A stretch of 64,000 bases of DNA, from NCBI RefSeq assembly GCF_000208745.1, contig NC_030851.1:10768126-10832125 (forward strand), written 5' to 3'. Source of the stretch: Theobroma cacao. Its lineage: Eukaryota; Streptophyta; Magnoliopsida; Malvales; Malvaceae. Positions 10,802 to 22,341 of the stretch are shown here, piece by piece. The notes under the pieces were generated by a model. That model ran no database searches and had not been told where the DNA came from. It saw only the letters and a program-made list of their open reading frames with translations. The stretch's first letter is position 1, and the number at the start of each line of letters is the position of its first letter. Both the position numbers and the translations under genes were made by a program.

Positions 10802-11176
10802 CATGGAAATAACTCAACCTTACCAAGATTTTCACAATAACATTGAATCAACGAAAGAGGACAGTAAACGTGAGTCAAAGATAGAAGACAGCAAATGTGC
10901 AAAATCTCAACAAGAAACTCAACACAAGACCATTGGCAACAAATCAAGCAGTAATCAACGTGATGTTGAAATCTTTGATTTTGTTTCTATAATTATGGTG
11001 ACCTTTGGAAGATCTTACAGCAACATCTCTCATACTTTGTGTATATAAACCCTGTAACCCTAATGTAAAGAACATACAAGAAAAATTCTTCAAAATTAAC
11101 CATCCTTCTCATTCTTCTTCCTTTATTCTTCATTTCTCTCTTTTGTAATCTATCTGAAATTCTTCAAAATTCTTCA
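10802..11176 (+). repeat. 5' LTR of older copia element
   Basis: It matches 12905-13268 over its whole length, starting at GGAAATAACTCAAC. The leading TG is mutated to CA here. It contains a TATA-like GTGTATATAAACC at 11039-11051. Its end, TCTTCA, directly adjoins the primer-binding-like site. Confidence 0.8.
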
Positions 11177-11497
11177 TGGTATCATTGCACCAAACACTAA
11201 TTCCCTTTCCTCACCTACATGTCAAGTCAACAATCATCACATGATCACAAGAAGGAAACGTAGTTATTTCTACCTCAATCGCAATTTAACACAATAGCCA
11301 CAAAATCTAAAAGTGGTATTGTTAAACCGAATCCCAAGTATGCATCCCTAGCCTAGGCACTCTTAACACAAATAGCCACAGAACCTAAAACCTTAAAAAG
11401 AGCTCTTTAACACCAAAGATGGTTACGAGCAATAAAGGAACAACTTACAACACTTCATGAGAATGACACTTAGGACCTTGCTCCAAGAACTATAGAC

Positions 11498-12890
11498 ATG
11501 AATGTTATTAGATGTAAATGGGTTTACAAAACTAAACTCAAGGTAGATGGGTCCTTAGAAAGATTGAAAGCTCAGCTTATTGTTAAAGGATATTATCAAG
11601 TACAAGGCCTAGACTTTGTAGAGACTTTTTCCCCAATTGTCAAACATGCCACCATTCGTATTGTGCTCACCATTTTCTTAGCTAACAATTGGAGTATTAA
11701 GCAGGTGGATGTGAAAAATGCTTTCCTCCATGGTTATCTTTTAGAACTTGTCTACCTTGAATAACCTTTTGGATTTCAAGATTACATCAAGACAAACTAT
11801 GTCTGTAAATTTAAGAAAACTGTATATGGCCTCAAACAAGCTCCTCATGCCTAGTTTGACCATTTCAACCTTTGTCTTCTCTCTATTGGTTTTAATTGTA
11901 GCATAGCTAACCTTTTTTTTTTTGTTAAAAAAAATTTGCATGGCACAATATATTTACTTGTATATGTAGATGAGATCATTATAATTGGTAGTAATTTACA
12001 TTATCTTGATGACTTTATTCATGCATTAAGCAATGAATTATCTATGAAAGATCTTGGTTACATTCATTACTTTCTTGGTATTGAGGTACATAAATTTTCT
12101 TAAGGTCTTCTTCTTAATCAAGCTAGATATGCATCTGAATTACTTGCCAAAGCTAATATAATAGATTGCAAGCCTAGTGCCACCCCTTGACCTCTTAAAA
12201 TTGCACCCACTTCAACATAACCTTTTCTAGATAGCAAACATGATAGAAGTATTGTTAGAAGACAACAATAACTTACTTTTACAAGACCTGACATAACATA
12301 TTATGTAAAATTCATGCATTCCCTTACACAATATCATTTTCAGCTTGTAAAAATAATACTCGGATATGTTAAAGAAACAATTACATATGGTGTTAGATTA
12401 TTTTTAACCGATTCACTCTTGTTGTTTGCTTATTCTTATGCAGATGGGGCAGGTTGTCCACTAACAAGATGATCTATAATAGGATATTGTGCATTCCTTG
12501 GTGGTAATTGCATCTCTTAGAGCACAAAGAAACAATCAACTATAGCTAGATCAAGTGTAGAGGCAAAATACAAGGCATTAACCTCCACAGTTGTTGAACT
12601 TACATGGATATCTTACATTCTCCGAGACCTTGGCTTATATAAATTGCAACCAACTCTCTTGTTATGAACCTTTTTGCTCTACAAATGACTGTCAATCTTG
12701 TTTTCCATGCTATAAACAAACTTATTGAAATCAACTATCATTTTGTTAAAGAAAAAGTAGTCTTGGGATCCTTTGTCACAAAGTTTGTTCCATCAATTGC
12801 CTTGATAGCTAACATTTTTACAAACTTTTGTCTAGATCTACATTTGAAAACTTACGAATCAAACTTGGTCTATGGAAGCCTCCCTTGACC
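11498..12890 (+). pseudogene. Copia RT/RNase H remnant
   Basis: The 5' part (11498-11761) reads as the start of the copia reverse transcriptase: CKWVYKTKLKVDGSLE, then FVETFSPIVKHATIR and QVDVKNAFLHG. After stops and frame changes the frame resumes with YLLVYVDEIIIIGSN (about 11950; YVDD box changed to YVDE) and MKDLGYIHYFLGIEV. RNase H motifs follow: ADGAGCP near 12440 and [16 protein letters not shown] near 12562. Many stops make it non-functional. Confidence 0.85.
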
Positions 12891-12904
12891 AGTTTTGGGG
12901 GGAG

Positions 12905-13268
12905 TGTGGAAATAACTCAACTTTGCCAAGACTTGCACAATAGCATTGAATCAAAGACAAAGAACAACAAATGTGAATCAAAGATATAAAATAGCAAATG
13001 TGCAAAATTTCAGCAGGAAACTCAGTACAAGAACGTTGGCAACTAATCAAGAAGCAATCAACGTGATGTTGAAATATTTGATTTTGTTTCCATAATTATG
13101 GTGACCGTTGGAAGATTTTAGAACAACACCTCTCCTACTTTATTATATAAACCTTGTAATCCTGATGTGAAGAACATACAAGAAAAACTCTTCAAAATTA
13201 GCCATCCCTCTCATTCTTCTTCCTTTATTCTTCATCTCTCTCATCTGTAATCTATCTATATTTTAACA
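12905..13268 (+). repeat. 3' LTR of older copia element
   Basis: It begins TGTGGAAATAACTC right after the polypurine tract and ends near TTTTAACA. It is about 83% identical to the 5' LTR over the first ~137 positions. The last ~15 bp do not align well with the 5' LTR, so its right border is approximate. Confidence 0.75.
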
Positions 13269-13534
13269 GCCTATGCAGCACAAGGACTTAATTTAAGTCT
13301 TCTATACTATTCAGACAAGATATGGTATGTCTTATGTGGAGGGAGAGACTACAATTCCATCCACTATCAGTGGATGGATATACAACCTTCTTCTCAATTA
13401 AATTTTAATGTTTCACTTAGTGACGGTAATCTTGCAAATTGATGAATCGTAGTATTTGTCATAGGTAAAATTTCAACCTATAGTTGTTATATTACACTGA
13501 CTAGCTGATAGTTTTTGTTTTCATGATCATGCCA

Positions 13535-13781
13535 TTCAAACTTCTCAATGAATGACTGGTCACTAGTACTTTATGTTATCACTGGCTGACATTGCAATTA
13601 TGTTGGACTTAATCCACAGAGTTCATGGAATATAGCATGCAGAGATTTTCTTTCATAATGTTTCAAATAATCTAAAAAAATATAACCTATATGGTGCTCT
13701 TCTCAGTTGCTACGTGCGAGAGAAATCTGTAGAGAAGGCGGAATATGTTATGGAGAAAATAAGAGAGATGGGAATGGCAAC
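13535..13781 (+). pseudogene. PPR pseudogene, middle fragment
   Basis: The frame reads MTGH, stop, YFMLSLADIAIMLDLIHRVHGI, then after another stop HAEIFFHNVSNN and LYGALLSCYVREKSVEKAEY, ending at MREMGMA-like MEKIREMGMA. This is the canonical 'S-x-x-D-x-A-I-x-L-D-L-I' and 'Y-G-A-L-L-x-C-Y' region of plant P-class PPR proteins. It stops abruptly at the LTR of the second copia element (13782). Confidence 0.75.
13777..13781 (+). repeat. Left target duplication of 7.5 kb copia
   Basis: GCAAC here matches GCAAT at 21316-21320 with one mismatch. Reading the restored PPR codons (ATG GCA ATC) shows that GCAAT was the original sequence. Confidence 0.75.
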
Positions 13782-14380
13782 TGTTGCATTTAAATGTGGT
13801 GCATCCACATAGCATGCAACTTTATTAATTATTTATAGATAATTAATTAATATTCAATTGATTAATATTAGATATTGTTCTGATATAACTTAAGTGAATA
13901 ATTAATAATAACTGTTTGAGACAGGATAAATTTAAATTTAATTTGTTTAAATTTAAATTATCTATCCATTGTATTTAAATTTAATTTGTTTAAATTTAAA
14001 TAAAGATTAATTATATTTAAATTTAATTTGTTTAAATTTAAACATAATATCCTATCTCTATATCCCTAATACGTCTATAAATAGTGAACAGACGTATTAG
14101 TTTCAACACACGGCCAAAGAGTGAATTGTGAGTTCTTCTGTAAGTCAAAAAAATCAAAAAAACTCTTTTCTCCTTTTTTCTTTCTTTTCATTCTTGAGGC
14201 ACCATCAAGGGCCAAAGGGTTTTGGAACGTGTAATTTTTTGTGGAGGACTCTAGTAGCTGCTCCATAACAATGAGAGTGAAGAAATTGTTATGTGCAAGA
14301 AGGAGGATTTGTAAGGCAAGTTTCTTCGATCCGAAAAGGAGTAGAATATTCTGTTGAAAAGGTAAGCCCACATCCTAACG
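13782..14380 (+). repeat. 5' LTR of 7.5 kb copia element
   Basis: This LTR is 599 bp, starting TGTTGCATTTAAATG. It holds three copies of an AT-only near-palindromic subrepeat (AAATTTAATTTGTTTAAATT) between 13929 and 14042, whereas the 3' LTR has two. This accounts for most of the 45-bp length difference. A TATA-like CTATAAATAG lies at 14075-14084. Confidence 0.9.
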
Positions 14381-15722
14381 TGGTATTAGAGCAAATTTTG
14401 ACTTTCTTTCATCTTATTAATTTGTATATATTTTGAAAGCTTGTTTTGATTATGATTATCGATACTGATTAATTTTGAAACTGATATGAAAAGGAGTAGG
14501 CTTTAATCCAGTGCAAACAAGTGCATTGATCTAAAGCCACGTGGTACCTTCTAGATGGCAACAAAGAAAAATAGGAAAAGAAAATGCAACTAGCAAGATT
14601 TGAACCTTCACTAAAAAAGTCATTAAGACTTTAAAAATATCTTTCAACTGCTACACGAATGAAGCATCCTTGAGATAAGAGTGCGGCAAATAATAAAGAC
14701 CAAAAAGGTCCAGATACTGCCATAAAAGGCCTCATGTGGTAGCCACATGACACCAAAAGATATATTTTTCTTAATTACATTTTTGCCCCATGAGTTTCTA
14801 TTTTTACAAAATGACCCAAAAATTTTTTTGGTAAATTTAAAAAAAATTTCAGAATATTATTTATGCTTTTAGCATGTTACTATTTTATTAAATTCACATG
14901 CATTATAAATATAGTTAATTAATATGTTAATTAGCCACATTTTTTCTTATATGTTGTATATTAGAAATTATATTTCTTCCAAAATATATATATATATATA
15001 TATGAATTTAGCAAATGTTTGTTAATTCAATTATTTTACATATGCTGTAAAATATTATGTACCATATAAATATATTTTGTATGATTTTACTTATTTGTTA
15101 GGTAAAATTTACAAAATGCATGATGTAATTATTTTACTTATTTGTTACATAAAATTTATAAAATGCATGATGTTATTATAAAATGTATGATGTAATTATT
15201 TTCCTTATTTGTTAAGTAAACTTGTATGCAAACAGACAGCACGGTGATTATATATCTCAGTAGTTTTGTCAAAGGAGATTGGGTTTTAAGAGAGAGCGTT
15301 TGTGACTCTTCCAGCCTTTCCTGAAAATTACTGTAGAAATAGAGTGCTTTATCGAGGAAACTATTATAGTCTTTCTTGGAAGCATTTGAAAATATGATCT
15401 ATTTAGTGCTATTTTTGTGTGCAAAATATTTTTTTGGATATGGGCACCTATACATATCATAAAGGTTCCTTAGTAGAACTCATTATATTATGTGGTACGT
15501 GAGAGTTGTTCCCATGCTTAAAGATAGTGGGAGTTGTTCCCATAATCCAAGATTAAATTAAATTAGACATTTTAATTTATGCTTATACTATTGGTGATGA
15601 TTTCTAGCATGCATGCGAAATTTTCGAACTAGTAATATAGGTAGAAATTAAATATGTCTAATCTTAATTGATTTGAAAAATAGATATGTGCCTAATTAAA
15701 TCTTATGCAATGATGTAGTAAT

Positions 15723-16560
15723 ATGGCTTCAAAACAAATTATTGCTGATTTGACCAAAGGTGCCAAACTTGATGGCAAAAAACTATGATATCTGGCATAA
15801 GAAGGTTCAGTATCTTTTCAATAAGCAAGAATTACTCGATCATCTGACTAAAGAGATGAACCCACCTGAAGTTGGAAACATAACCATGCATCACCGTGAC
15901 CAAAAGGCCTATGACACTTGGTATAAGAGAGACCGTAGTGCACGTTTTACCATGTTAAGCTGCATGTATGATGATCTCATTAGGGAGTTTGAGAACTTCC
16001 CAACTACCAAACAGTTGTGGGAACAACTAAAATTCAAATATGGTGGAACCACAGTTACGAGGCTTCATGCCTTGACACTAAGGTTCAATCAATATGTGAT
16101 GGACTCCAAGCACACTATGGCTGAGCACTCAAGGGCTATGTCAACCATGATAAGAGAGATAAAAAGAGCTAGTTATGATCTCACAGATGAGTAGCAGGTT
16201 TTAGCTGTCATCAAGTCACTCCCTGAGTCATCATGGGGACATGTTAAACTTGTATTAACACATAATGAAGGGATAAAGACTTTTGATGATATTTCTCACC
16301 ATTCAGAGCTTGAGGCAGACCGTAAAGAAGATATTCGTGGCATTTCCCTGATAGCTCAAGCTGAAATTGCAAAGGGTATGTTCCCTAACGAAAAAGACAA
16401 CAAAAGAAAGGAATGACAAGAAATCTAAGGCCCAAAAGTGATGGAGTCACCAAGCGCCAAAAAGGCAAGCGTGGTGGGAAAAAGGATAAGTCCAAGTTGA
16501 AATGCTTTAACTGTGGTAATAAGGGACATTTTGCTCAGGAATGCACTAAGCCTAAGAAGG
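15723..16560 (+). pseudogene. Copia gag remnant
   Basis: Gag packages the element RNA. The reading starts at ATG 15723 (MASKQIIADLTKGAKLDGK). An extra A in an A-run near 15780 shifts the frame; the next frame continues NYDIWHKKVQYLFNK, the UBN2-type gag fold. A TAG at 16192-16194 interrupts it, after which VLAVIKSLPESSWGH and a second frame change lead to the nucleocapsid zinc knuckle CFNCGNKGHFAQEC (about 16502-16543), which is an intact C-x2-C-x4-H-x4-C. The pieces together cover a full-length gag. Confidence 0.85.
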
Positions 16561-16629
16561 TTCGTCCTTTAAATCACTTTAGAATTTATGTGTGTTCTCA
16601 TGTGTTTATAGCTCATTCTCTCCTTGGTT

Positions 16630-19600
16630 AGATTGTAGATACAAGAGCAACCAAGCACATAACCTGCAATCATGCAGAATATGTAGATTACCATCGCTTA
16701 CCAACGGGTAGACACTTTGTCATGATGGGGAACGGAGAACAGGAAGAGGTCCTAGGAGTAAGAATTTACCAACTCACAATGCACAATGGGCTAAAATGGC
16801 TCCTACATGATGTGCTTTATACTCCATCCGTACGATGTAATCTACTTTCAATTTTAACATTGATGGGTTTAGGATTTAATTTTACCTTCGAGAATTATAG
16901 TTTGTCTATTTTTCTTGAAAACATGTTTTTTTGTCATGGTTATTTTAAAGATGGTTTGATTATGTTAGATTTGGATTCTAATAATGATGTTGCTTTTGTT
17001 TCAAATTCTTCTTCTGATGTTATAAATGATTCTGTGAAATGGCCTGCTAGATTAAGACATATTAGGCAAAATATAATGTCCAGATTGGCTAGAGAAAGGT
17101 TATTGGGCTCAATCACCAAAGTTAAGCTTTCTACATGTGAGCCATGTCTTGTTGGTAAGTCCAATGGAAAGCCTTTTGGGACTGCTAAAAGGGCCACTCA
17201 TCTTCTAGAACTTGTCCATTCAAACATTTATGGGCCTATGAATGTACAGGCACTCAATGACGCATCCTATTTCAGTACATTCATAGATGATTACTCACGA
17301 TATGGATCCATATTTCTGTTGTCTCACCATTCTAAAGCTTTGAATTATTTTAAACGCTTTATGGCAGAGGTTAAGAATCAGAAAGAAAGGAAACTTAAGG
17401 TTTTTCACACTAATAGAGGTCGTGAATACCTATCTAATCAATTCAAAGAATTATGTGAGGAAAAGTGAATACGTCGACAATTAACGATACTTGGAACTCC
17501 GTAACAAAACAATGTTGCAGAGAGAAGGAATCGTACCTTGTTAGACATGTTTAGGTCAATGATGGCACAAGCCAATCTTTCAATAAGTTTTTGGGGAGAT
17601 GCCCTTCTGACTGCAACATACATCCTCAATCGTGTGCTCTCAAAATCTACTCCCACAACTCCATATGAGTTATGGAATGAAAGTAAGCTCAATTTGGAAA
17701 GCTTACGTCCTTGGGGATCAGCTGGGTACATACATCACTCATCTCATAAGTATGGGAAACTTGGTCCTAAAGCTAATAAGTGTGTATTTATTAGATATTC
17801 AGAACATTCAAAGAGCTACGTGATGTATGGAGAACACCCTGATGGAGGGTTAACTGCAATGGAATCTCGTGATGTTGATTTTCTAGAAGATGACTTCCCA
17901 ACCATAGGTGAAGTTAAAGAAAACTTTGAGTTTTATGAGATGGAAGAGCCTCGAGAAAATGTATCCCAACATGAAGAAATGAATGTGGAAACACATCCAA
18001 TCCAAGAGACTGTCGAGGTCAGTGGGAGTACACCGTTTGAGCTCCACCAAGATTCATAGTTGCGAAAAAATGAACGTGGGCAAATACCCCGTAAACAATT
18101 CAAGATAGAAGGTCAGTCTTTCTTAAGTATTCTTGTGGATGTTGATGAACCATCTTCCTATGAGGAAGCTTTAAACTCACCATCATCAGACAAGTGGCTA
18201 ACTTCTATGGAAGATAAAATGAAATCCATGATTGAAAACCAAGTATGGGAGTTAGTTGACCTTCCACTTAGGTGCAAAGAAATCGGAAACAAATAGGTTC
18301 TAAAGGTAAAGCACAAAGCGGATGGATCAATTGAAAAATATAAGGCTCGTTTAGTGGCAAAAGGGCTATACCCAAAAAAAAAGGTGTAGATTATGAAGAG
18401 ACGTTTTCTCCTGTGGTAAGATTTACGTCAATTCGCTTTATCTTGGCTATAGTGGCACATCTAGATTTGGAATTGTTCCAAATGGATGTGAAAACTGCAT
18501 TTCTCAATGGAGAAATCAATGAGGAGATTTACATGAATCAACCAATTGGTTTTCAAGTCAAAGGAAAAGAACACAAGGTGTGTCGCTTGACACATTCTAT
18601 CTATGGCTTGAAACAATCATCCCGACAATGGTATCTTCGCTTTCATCAAGCCATCATTTCCTTAGGGTTTGTGATGATTGAAGAGGACCATTGTGTATAT
18701 GTAAAGAGTTAGGGAATAAGTTCCTTATTCTTTCATTATATGCGGATGATATCCTATTAGCCAGGAATGACATGGAGTTAATTGTCACCACTTAAAAGTG
18801 GTTGTCCTCCACTTTCGAGATGAAAGACATGGGACAAGCTGAATACATCCTCAGGGTTAAGATCTCGAGAAATCGTCCTAAAAAGTTCTTGAGTTTGTCT
18901 TAAGAAAATTACATTCAAAGGGTTTTAAAACGATTCCGTATGCAAAACTCCAAGCCTATAGACACTCCAATGGAGAAAGGTTTATATCTCAGCATGGAAC
19001 AATGTCCTCAAACCATAAAAGAAAAGAAACAAATGACGAACGTACCATCCGCAAGTGCTGTTGGAAGTCTGATGTACGCTATGATGTGTACTCGACCGGA
19101 CATATGCTTTGCGGTTGGTATAGTTAGTAGGTACCAAAGTAATCCTGGGACTGCCATTAGGCTGCAGTCAAAAGGATACTATGGTATCTAAGAGGAACCA
19201 CTAATTTGGCTTTGTGTTATCAAGGTGAAAATCTAAAATTAGTTAGATATAGTGATGCTGATCACATCGGTGATAAAGATGATTGAAAGTCTACTTTAGG
19301 ATATGTTTTTATACTTGGAGGCGGAGCTATTTCCTGGAGTACCAAGAAGCAGCTTTGTACTGCTCTATATACTATGGAATCAGAGTATGTAGCATGCTGT
19401 GCTGCAGTACAAAAGTTAGTTTGTTTAAGGACATTCTTACAAAGCTTGAACATTACTAGGCATCTTAGTGAAGCTATTGTACTTTATTATGACAACACAG
19501 CTGCCATAACTTATACAAAAGATCCTAAGTATTATGAAAAAACCAAACACATTGATACTCGTTATCACTACATTCGTGACATCATTGCACAAGAACTTGT

Positions 19601-19712
19601 TGTGTTGAAGTACATTTCTACAACTAATATGTTAACAGACCCATTCACTAAACGTATTGCTCGAAATACTTTTCAAAAGCATATTAGAGGTTTAGGATTA
19701 TTACGCATTTGA
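16630..19712 (+). pseudogene. Copia pol remnant (PR-IN-RT-RH)
   Basis: Protease: IVDTRATKHIT near 16633, with the D-T/S-G active site changed to DTR. Integrase (about 17030-17830): the zinc-finger W-H is WP, and two catalytic Asp positions read Asn (HSNIYGPM and HTNRGREYL), but the downstream Glu remains (AERRNRTLLDMF). RT (about 18300-19000): ETFSPVVRFTSIRF, QMDVKTAFLNGEI and an intact YADD box (LYADDILLA near 18738). RNase [16 protein letters not shown] at 19374 through to the C-terminus at 19712, with DNTAAI present. Stops at 17466, 18057, 18294, 18710, 18794, 18900 and elsewhere break the polyprotein. Confidence 0.9.
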
Positions 19713-20751
19713 TATTCATGTATTAATGTTTTTGAACAATTAATAAATTAAGTCTATTTTGAATCATTTGATCAAATGTTAATTAATTAAGGCACATATC
19801 TAAGGTAATTATTGTCACCTGGCTTTATAGATTATTCCTCTCACACGGGATAATCGTCCCAACACTTCGGTAGTGTGTGGGATGAGACTTAAACGATCAC
19901 AAGGTACCAAGCATTTTGTGATCTCCTTGTCACATGAGTTGTGAGCAAGGATCTTAGCAATGTCACCTTGACTTAGAGTTAGGTTAAGGCTCATAAGAGT
20001 CAAACATGGAGATTATCCATATTCCATGGAACCAGTGATAGTCGAATTTGAATCTTAAGGGATTCAAGTCAATCATTTTGTAAGGATTGGACTAAGATTT
20101 GTATGGTGGTTTTGACGTGACAAACCTTAAATAAAAGATCCACCATAACGTACATTTCATACTGTACGTGTTATTAGTCGACTGATGGAAGGGAGTGATT
20201 GAATAGATCCCTACTTCATCACTGTGTGAGCCCTAAGGACTTATGTAGTCCAAATTTTATACCCTTTGGACTTAGATCTATGATATGAAGTTGAGATTTG
20301 GTGTTACTACTTTAGCATGATTTCCAAGGGTCAAAAATATTACGATCTAGCAAAACATAACTAGGAAAGCAATCAGATCTTAATGGATTAACATGAGTAT
20401 CCAAGGAAAAGTCATTATACATCTCACATACATGGTCTATAACTCATTGCCCGGGTGGTTATAAAAAAAAACATTAATTGTTAGATATAACCATGAGTTT
20501 AGACACATAAAGAGATTCTGCATAGCTCTTACATGTAGGAAAGATCAGAGATGCAAAATCTTGTGTGATTAAAATGATTTGGGGCATGACGAGAACTCGA
20601 GCGGTGTTATGTTAGTAAGATGGTAACTTAATATCTCACTGCTCACCAGTACCTTTATTTTCTCGTTAGTCACACGTTCCATTTTCTCTGTATGACAATG
20701 AATGGAGAATGAGTTATATTGAGAATGGTATAAGTTGATGCCAATGTGTAC
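19713..20751 (+). other. Noncoding 3' region of the copia element
   Basis: About 1 kb lies between the end of RNase H and the polypurine tract. No protein is recognised. The region belongs to the element since it lies inside the LTRs, and is longer than in most copia elements. Confidence 0.6.
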
Positions 20752-20761
20752 GAGTGGGAGA

Positions 20762-21315
20762 TGTTGCATTTAAATGTGGTGCATCCACATAACATGCAAC
20801 TTTATTAGTTATTTGTGGATAATTAACTAATATTCAATTTATTAATATTATATATTATTTTGATATAACTTAATTGAATAATTAATAAAAAATGTTTGAG
20901 ATAGGATAAATTTAAATTTAATTTGTTTAAATTTAAATTATCTATCCATTGTATTTAAATTTAATTTGTTTAATTTTAAATATAATATTTTATATCTATA
21001 TCCCTAATACATTTATAAATAGTGAATAGACGTACTAGTTTTAACACACAGTCAAAGAGTGAATGCGAATTCTTTTGTAAGTCAAAAAAATAAAAAAATC
21101 TTTTTTCTCTTTTTTTCTTTCTTTTCATTCTTGAGATACCATCAAAGATTAAAAAGTTTTGAAACATATAATTCTTTGTAAAGAACTTTAATAACTGCTT
21201 CATAACATCGAGAGTAAAAAAATTATTGTACACAAATGAAAATTTGTAAAGTAAACTTCTTCTATCCGAAAGAGAATAAAATATTCTATTGAAAAAGTAA
21301 ATCCACGTTCCAACA
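20762..21315 (+). repeat. 3' LTR of 7.5 kb copia element
   Basis: This LTR is 554 bp, from TGTTGCATTT to CCAACA. Relative to the 5' LTR it has lost one AT subrepeat copy and shows several C-to-T or G-to-A changes. It directly abuts the right target copy GCAAT (21316-21320). Confidence 0.9.
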
Positions 21316-22341
21316 GCAATCGTATCTTTTCCTTACAATGTGTTGATGAACCTGTACTCAGTGACTGCAGAATATGACAAGATTGACATATGGGTTCAAG
21401 AAATGGAAAGGAATGGAATTCCACAAGATAAGTACACGATGAGAAACAGAACGGCTGCTGCTGTTGCAGCATCTGACATATCTGAGATGGAAAGGATCTT
21501 GAATTAGATCTAAGACAACTCAAATTTATTGGTTGAATGGAAAGAATATTCAATTGCAGCAAGTGGGTATCTGAATGTTGGGATGATGGAGAAAGCTTTG
21601 CTGATGCTAAAGAAGATGGAGAATGTGATGCCCCTTCAAAGAAGGAAACTAGCATTTGAGTTTCTTCTCAATCTTTATGCAAAAACTAACAATAAAAATG
21701 AACTTTACAGAATTTGGAACACATACAAGCCATCAGATGCACTAGTGGATACATCATATTGCCACATGATTACTGCTCTAGCGAAGCTGGATGATCATGA
21801 TGGAGCTGAGAAGATATTTGGGGAGTGGGAGTTACAGTGCACCATTTATGATTTACGGGTATTAAATAGGCTTCTGGTTCCTTATTGCAATAAGGGCCTT
21901 CTTGATCAGGCTAATTCAGTTGTAAACAAGGCTGTGGAAGGAAGAACGCCATATGCCAGCACATGGAATGTTTGAGCTATGGGGTTTATGGAGCATAATC
22001 AGATGCCCAAGGCAGTTGAGATGTTGAAGAAGGCAATGTCCGTTGGAACAAGAGGGTGGAGGCCAAGGTCCATGGTATTTGCAGCCTGTCTGGATTACTT
22101 GGAAGAGCAAGGAGATGGAAGAGGAATGGAGGAGATGATATGTTTATTGAAGAACTCAGGGCCTTTGACAAGGGATATGGATTATAGATTGCTGAGGTGT
22201 CGCATCCAGACAGTTTCTGAGATTGTTGATCAGATGAAAGTGGATGGTTTTGATGCTGACAAAGAAACACATGATATCCTTGAAAGTATAACAAGTTTAT
22301 GGCCCCATTGGAGCGGCCTTTTTAATGAAAAATTTTGTTAA
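21316..22341 (+). pseudogene. PPR pseudogene, 3' fragment
   Basis: The frame runs from the target site (AIVSFPYNVLMNLYS) to TAA at 22339-22341 with three nonsense codons (21505, 21511, 21973) and no frameshift. Several 35-residue PPR units are visible, e.g. EYSIAASGYLNVGMMEKA, FLLNLYAKTNNKNELYRIW and YCHMITALAKLDDHDGAEKI. A Trp-containing WKEYSIAASGYL block resembles the conserved 'W.TY...A..Y...G' of this PPR group. The antisense ORF at 21200-21655 is a shadow of this fragment. Confidence 0.85.

Larger units (their letters stand above)
10802..13268 (+). mobile_element. Internally deleted Ty1/copia element (older)
   Basis: Two direct LTRs of about 365-375 bp flank a ~1.7 kb interior that retains only reverse transcriptase and RNase H remnants; gag, protease and integrase are missing. 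A primer-binding-like TGGTATCATTGC (11177-11188) follows the 5' LTR, and a polypurine tract (TTTTGGGGGGAG, 12893-12904) precedes the 3' LTR. I counted 23 mismatches over the first ~137 aligned LTR positions, about 17%, so the insertion is old. No convincing target duplication is visible. It lies in the intron of the PPR pseudogene, in the same orientation. Confidence 0.85.
13782..21315 (+). mobile_element. Near-complete Ty1/copia element, 7.5 kb
   Basis: This 7534-bp element has LTRs at 13782-14380 and 20762-21315, a primer-binding site complementary to initiator Met-tRNA (TGGTATTAGAGC, 14381-14392) and a polypurine tract (GAGTGGGAGA, 20752-20761). The domain order protease, integrase, reverse transcriptase, RNase H after gag is copia-type. 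All coding parts carry stops, frameshifts or lost catalytic residues, so it is defective. The first 150 aligned LTR positions (from 13782 and 20762) show 13 mismatches. A ~1.3 kb leader (14393-15722) and a ~1.0 kb stretch after RNase H (19713-20751) carry no recognisable coding. It sits in the PPR coding sequence, flanked by a 5-bp duplication. Confidence 0.92.
10190..22341 (+). pseudogene. PPR gene broken by two copia insertions
   Basis: Three collinear fragments encode parts of a P-class pentatricopeptide repeat protein of the small plant organelle-targeted group: about 10190-10348, 13535-13781 and 21316-22341. PPR proteins of this kind bind organellar RNA. The first fragment ends at a GT splice donor (10349), and the first copia element lies in the following intron. 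The second copia element interrupts the coding sequence between 13781 and 21316. Deleting it together with one target copy restores frame, reading MGMAIVSFPYNVLMNLYS across the junction. In-frame stops occur at 10294, 13556, 13634, 21505, 21511 and 21973, so the gene is dead independently of the insertions. I see no frameshift within the last fragment. Confidence 0.85.

Noticed and set aside
21200..21655. 151-codon minus-strand ORF
   Set aside because: It lies antisense over the copia LTR and PPR fragment; the plus-strand PPR frame explains it.
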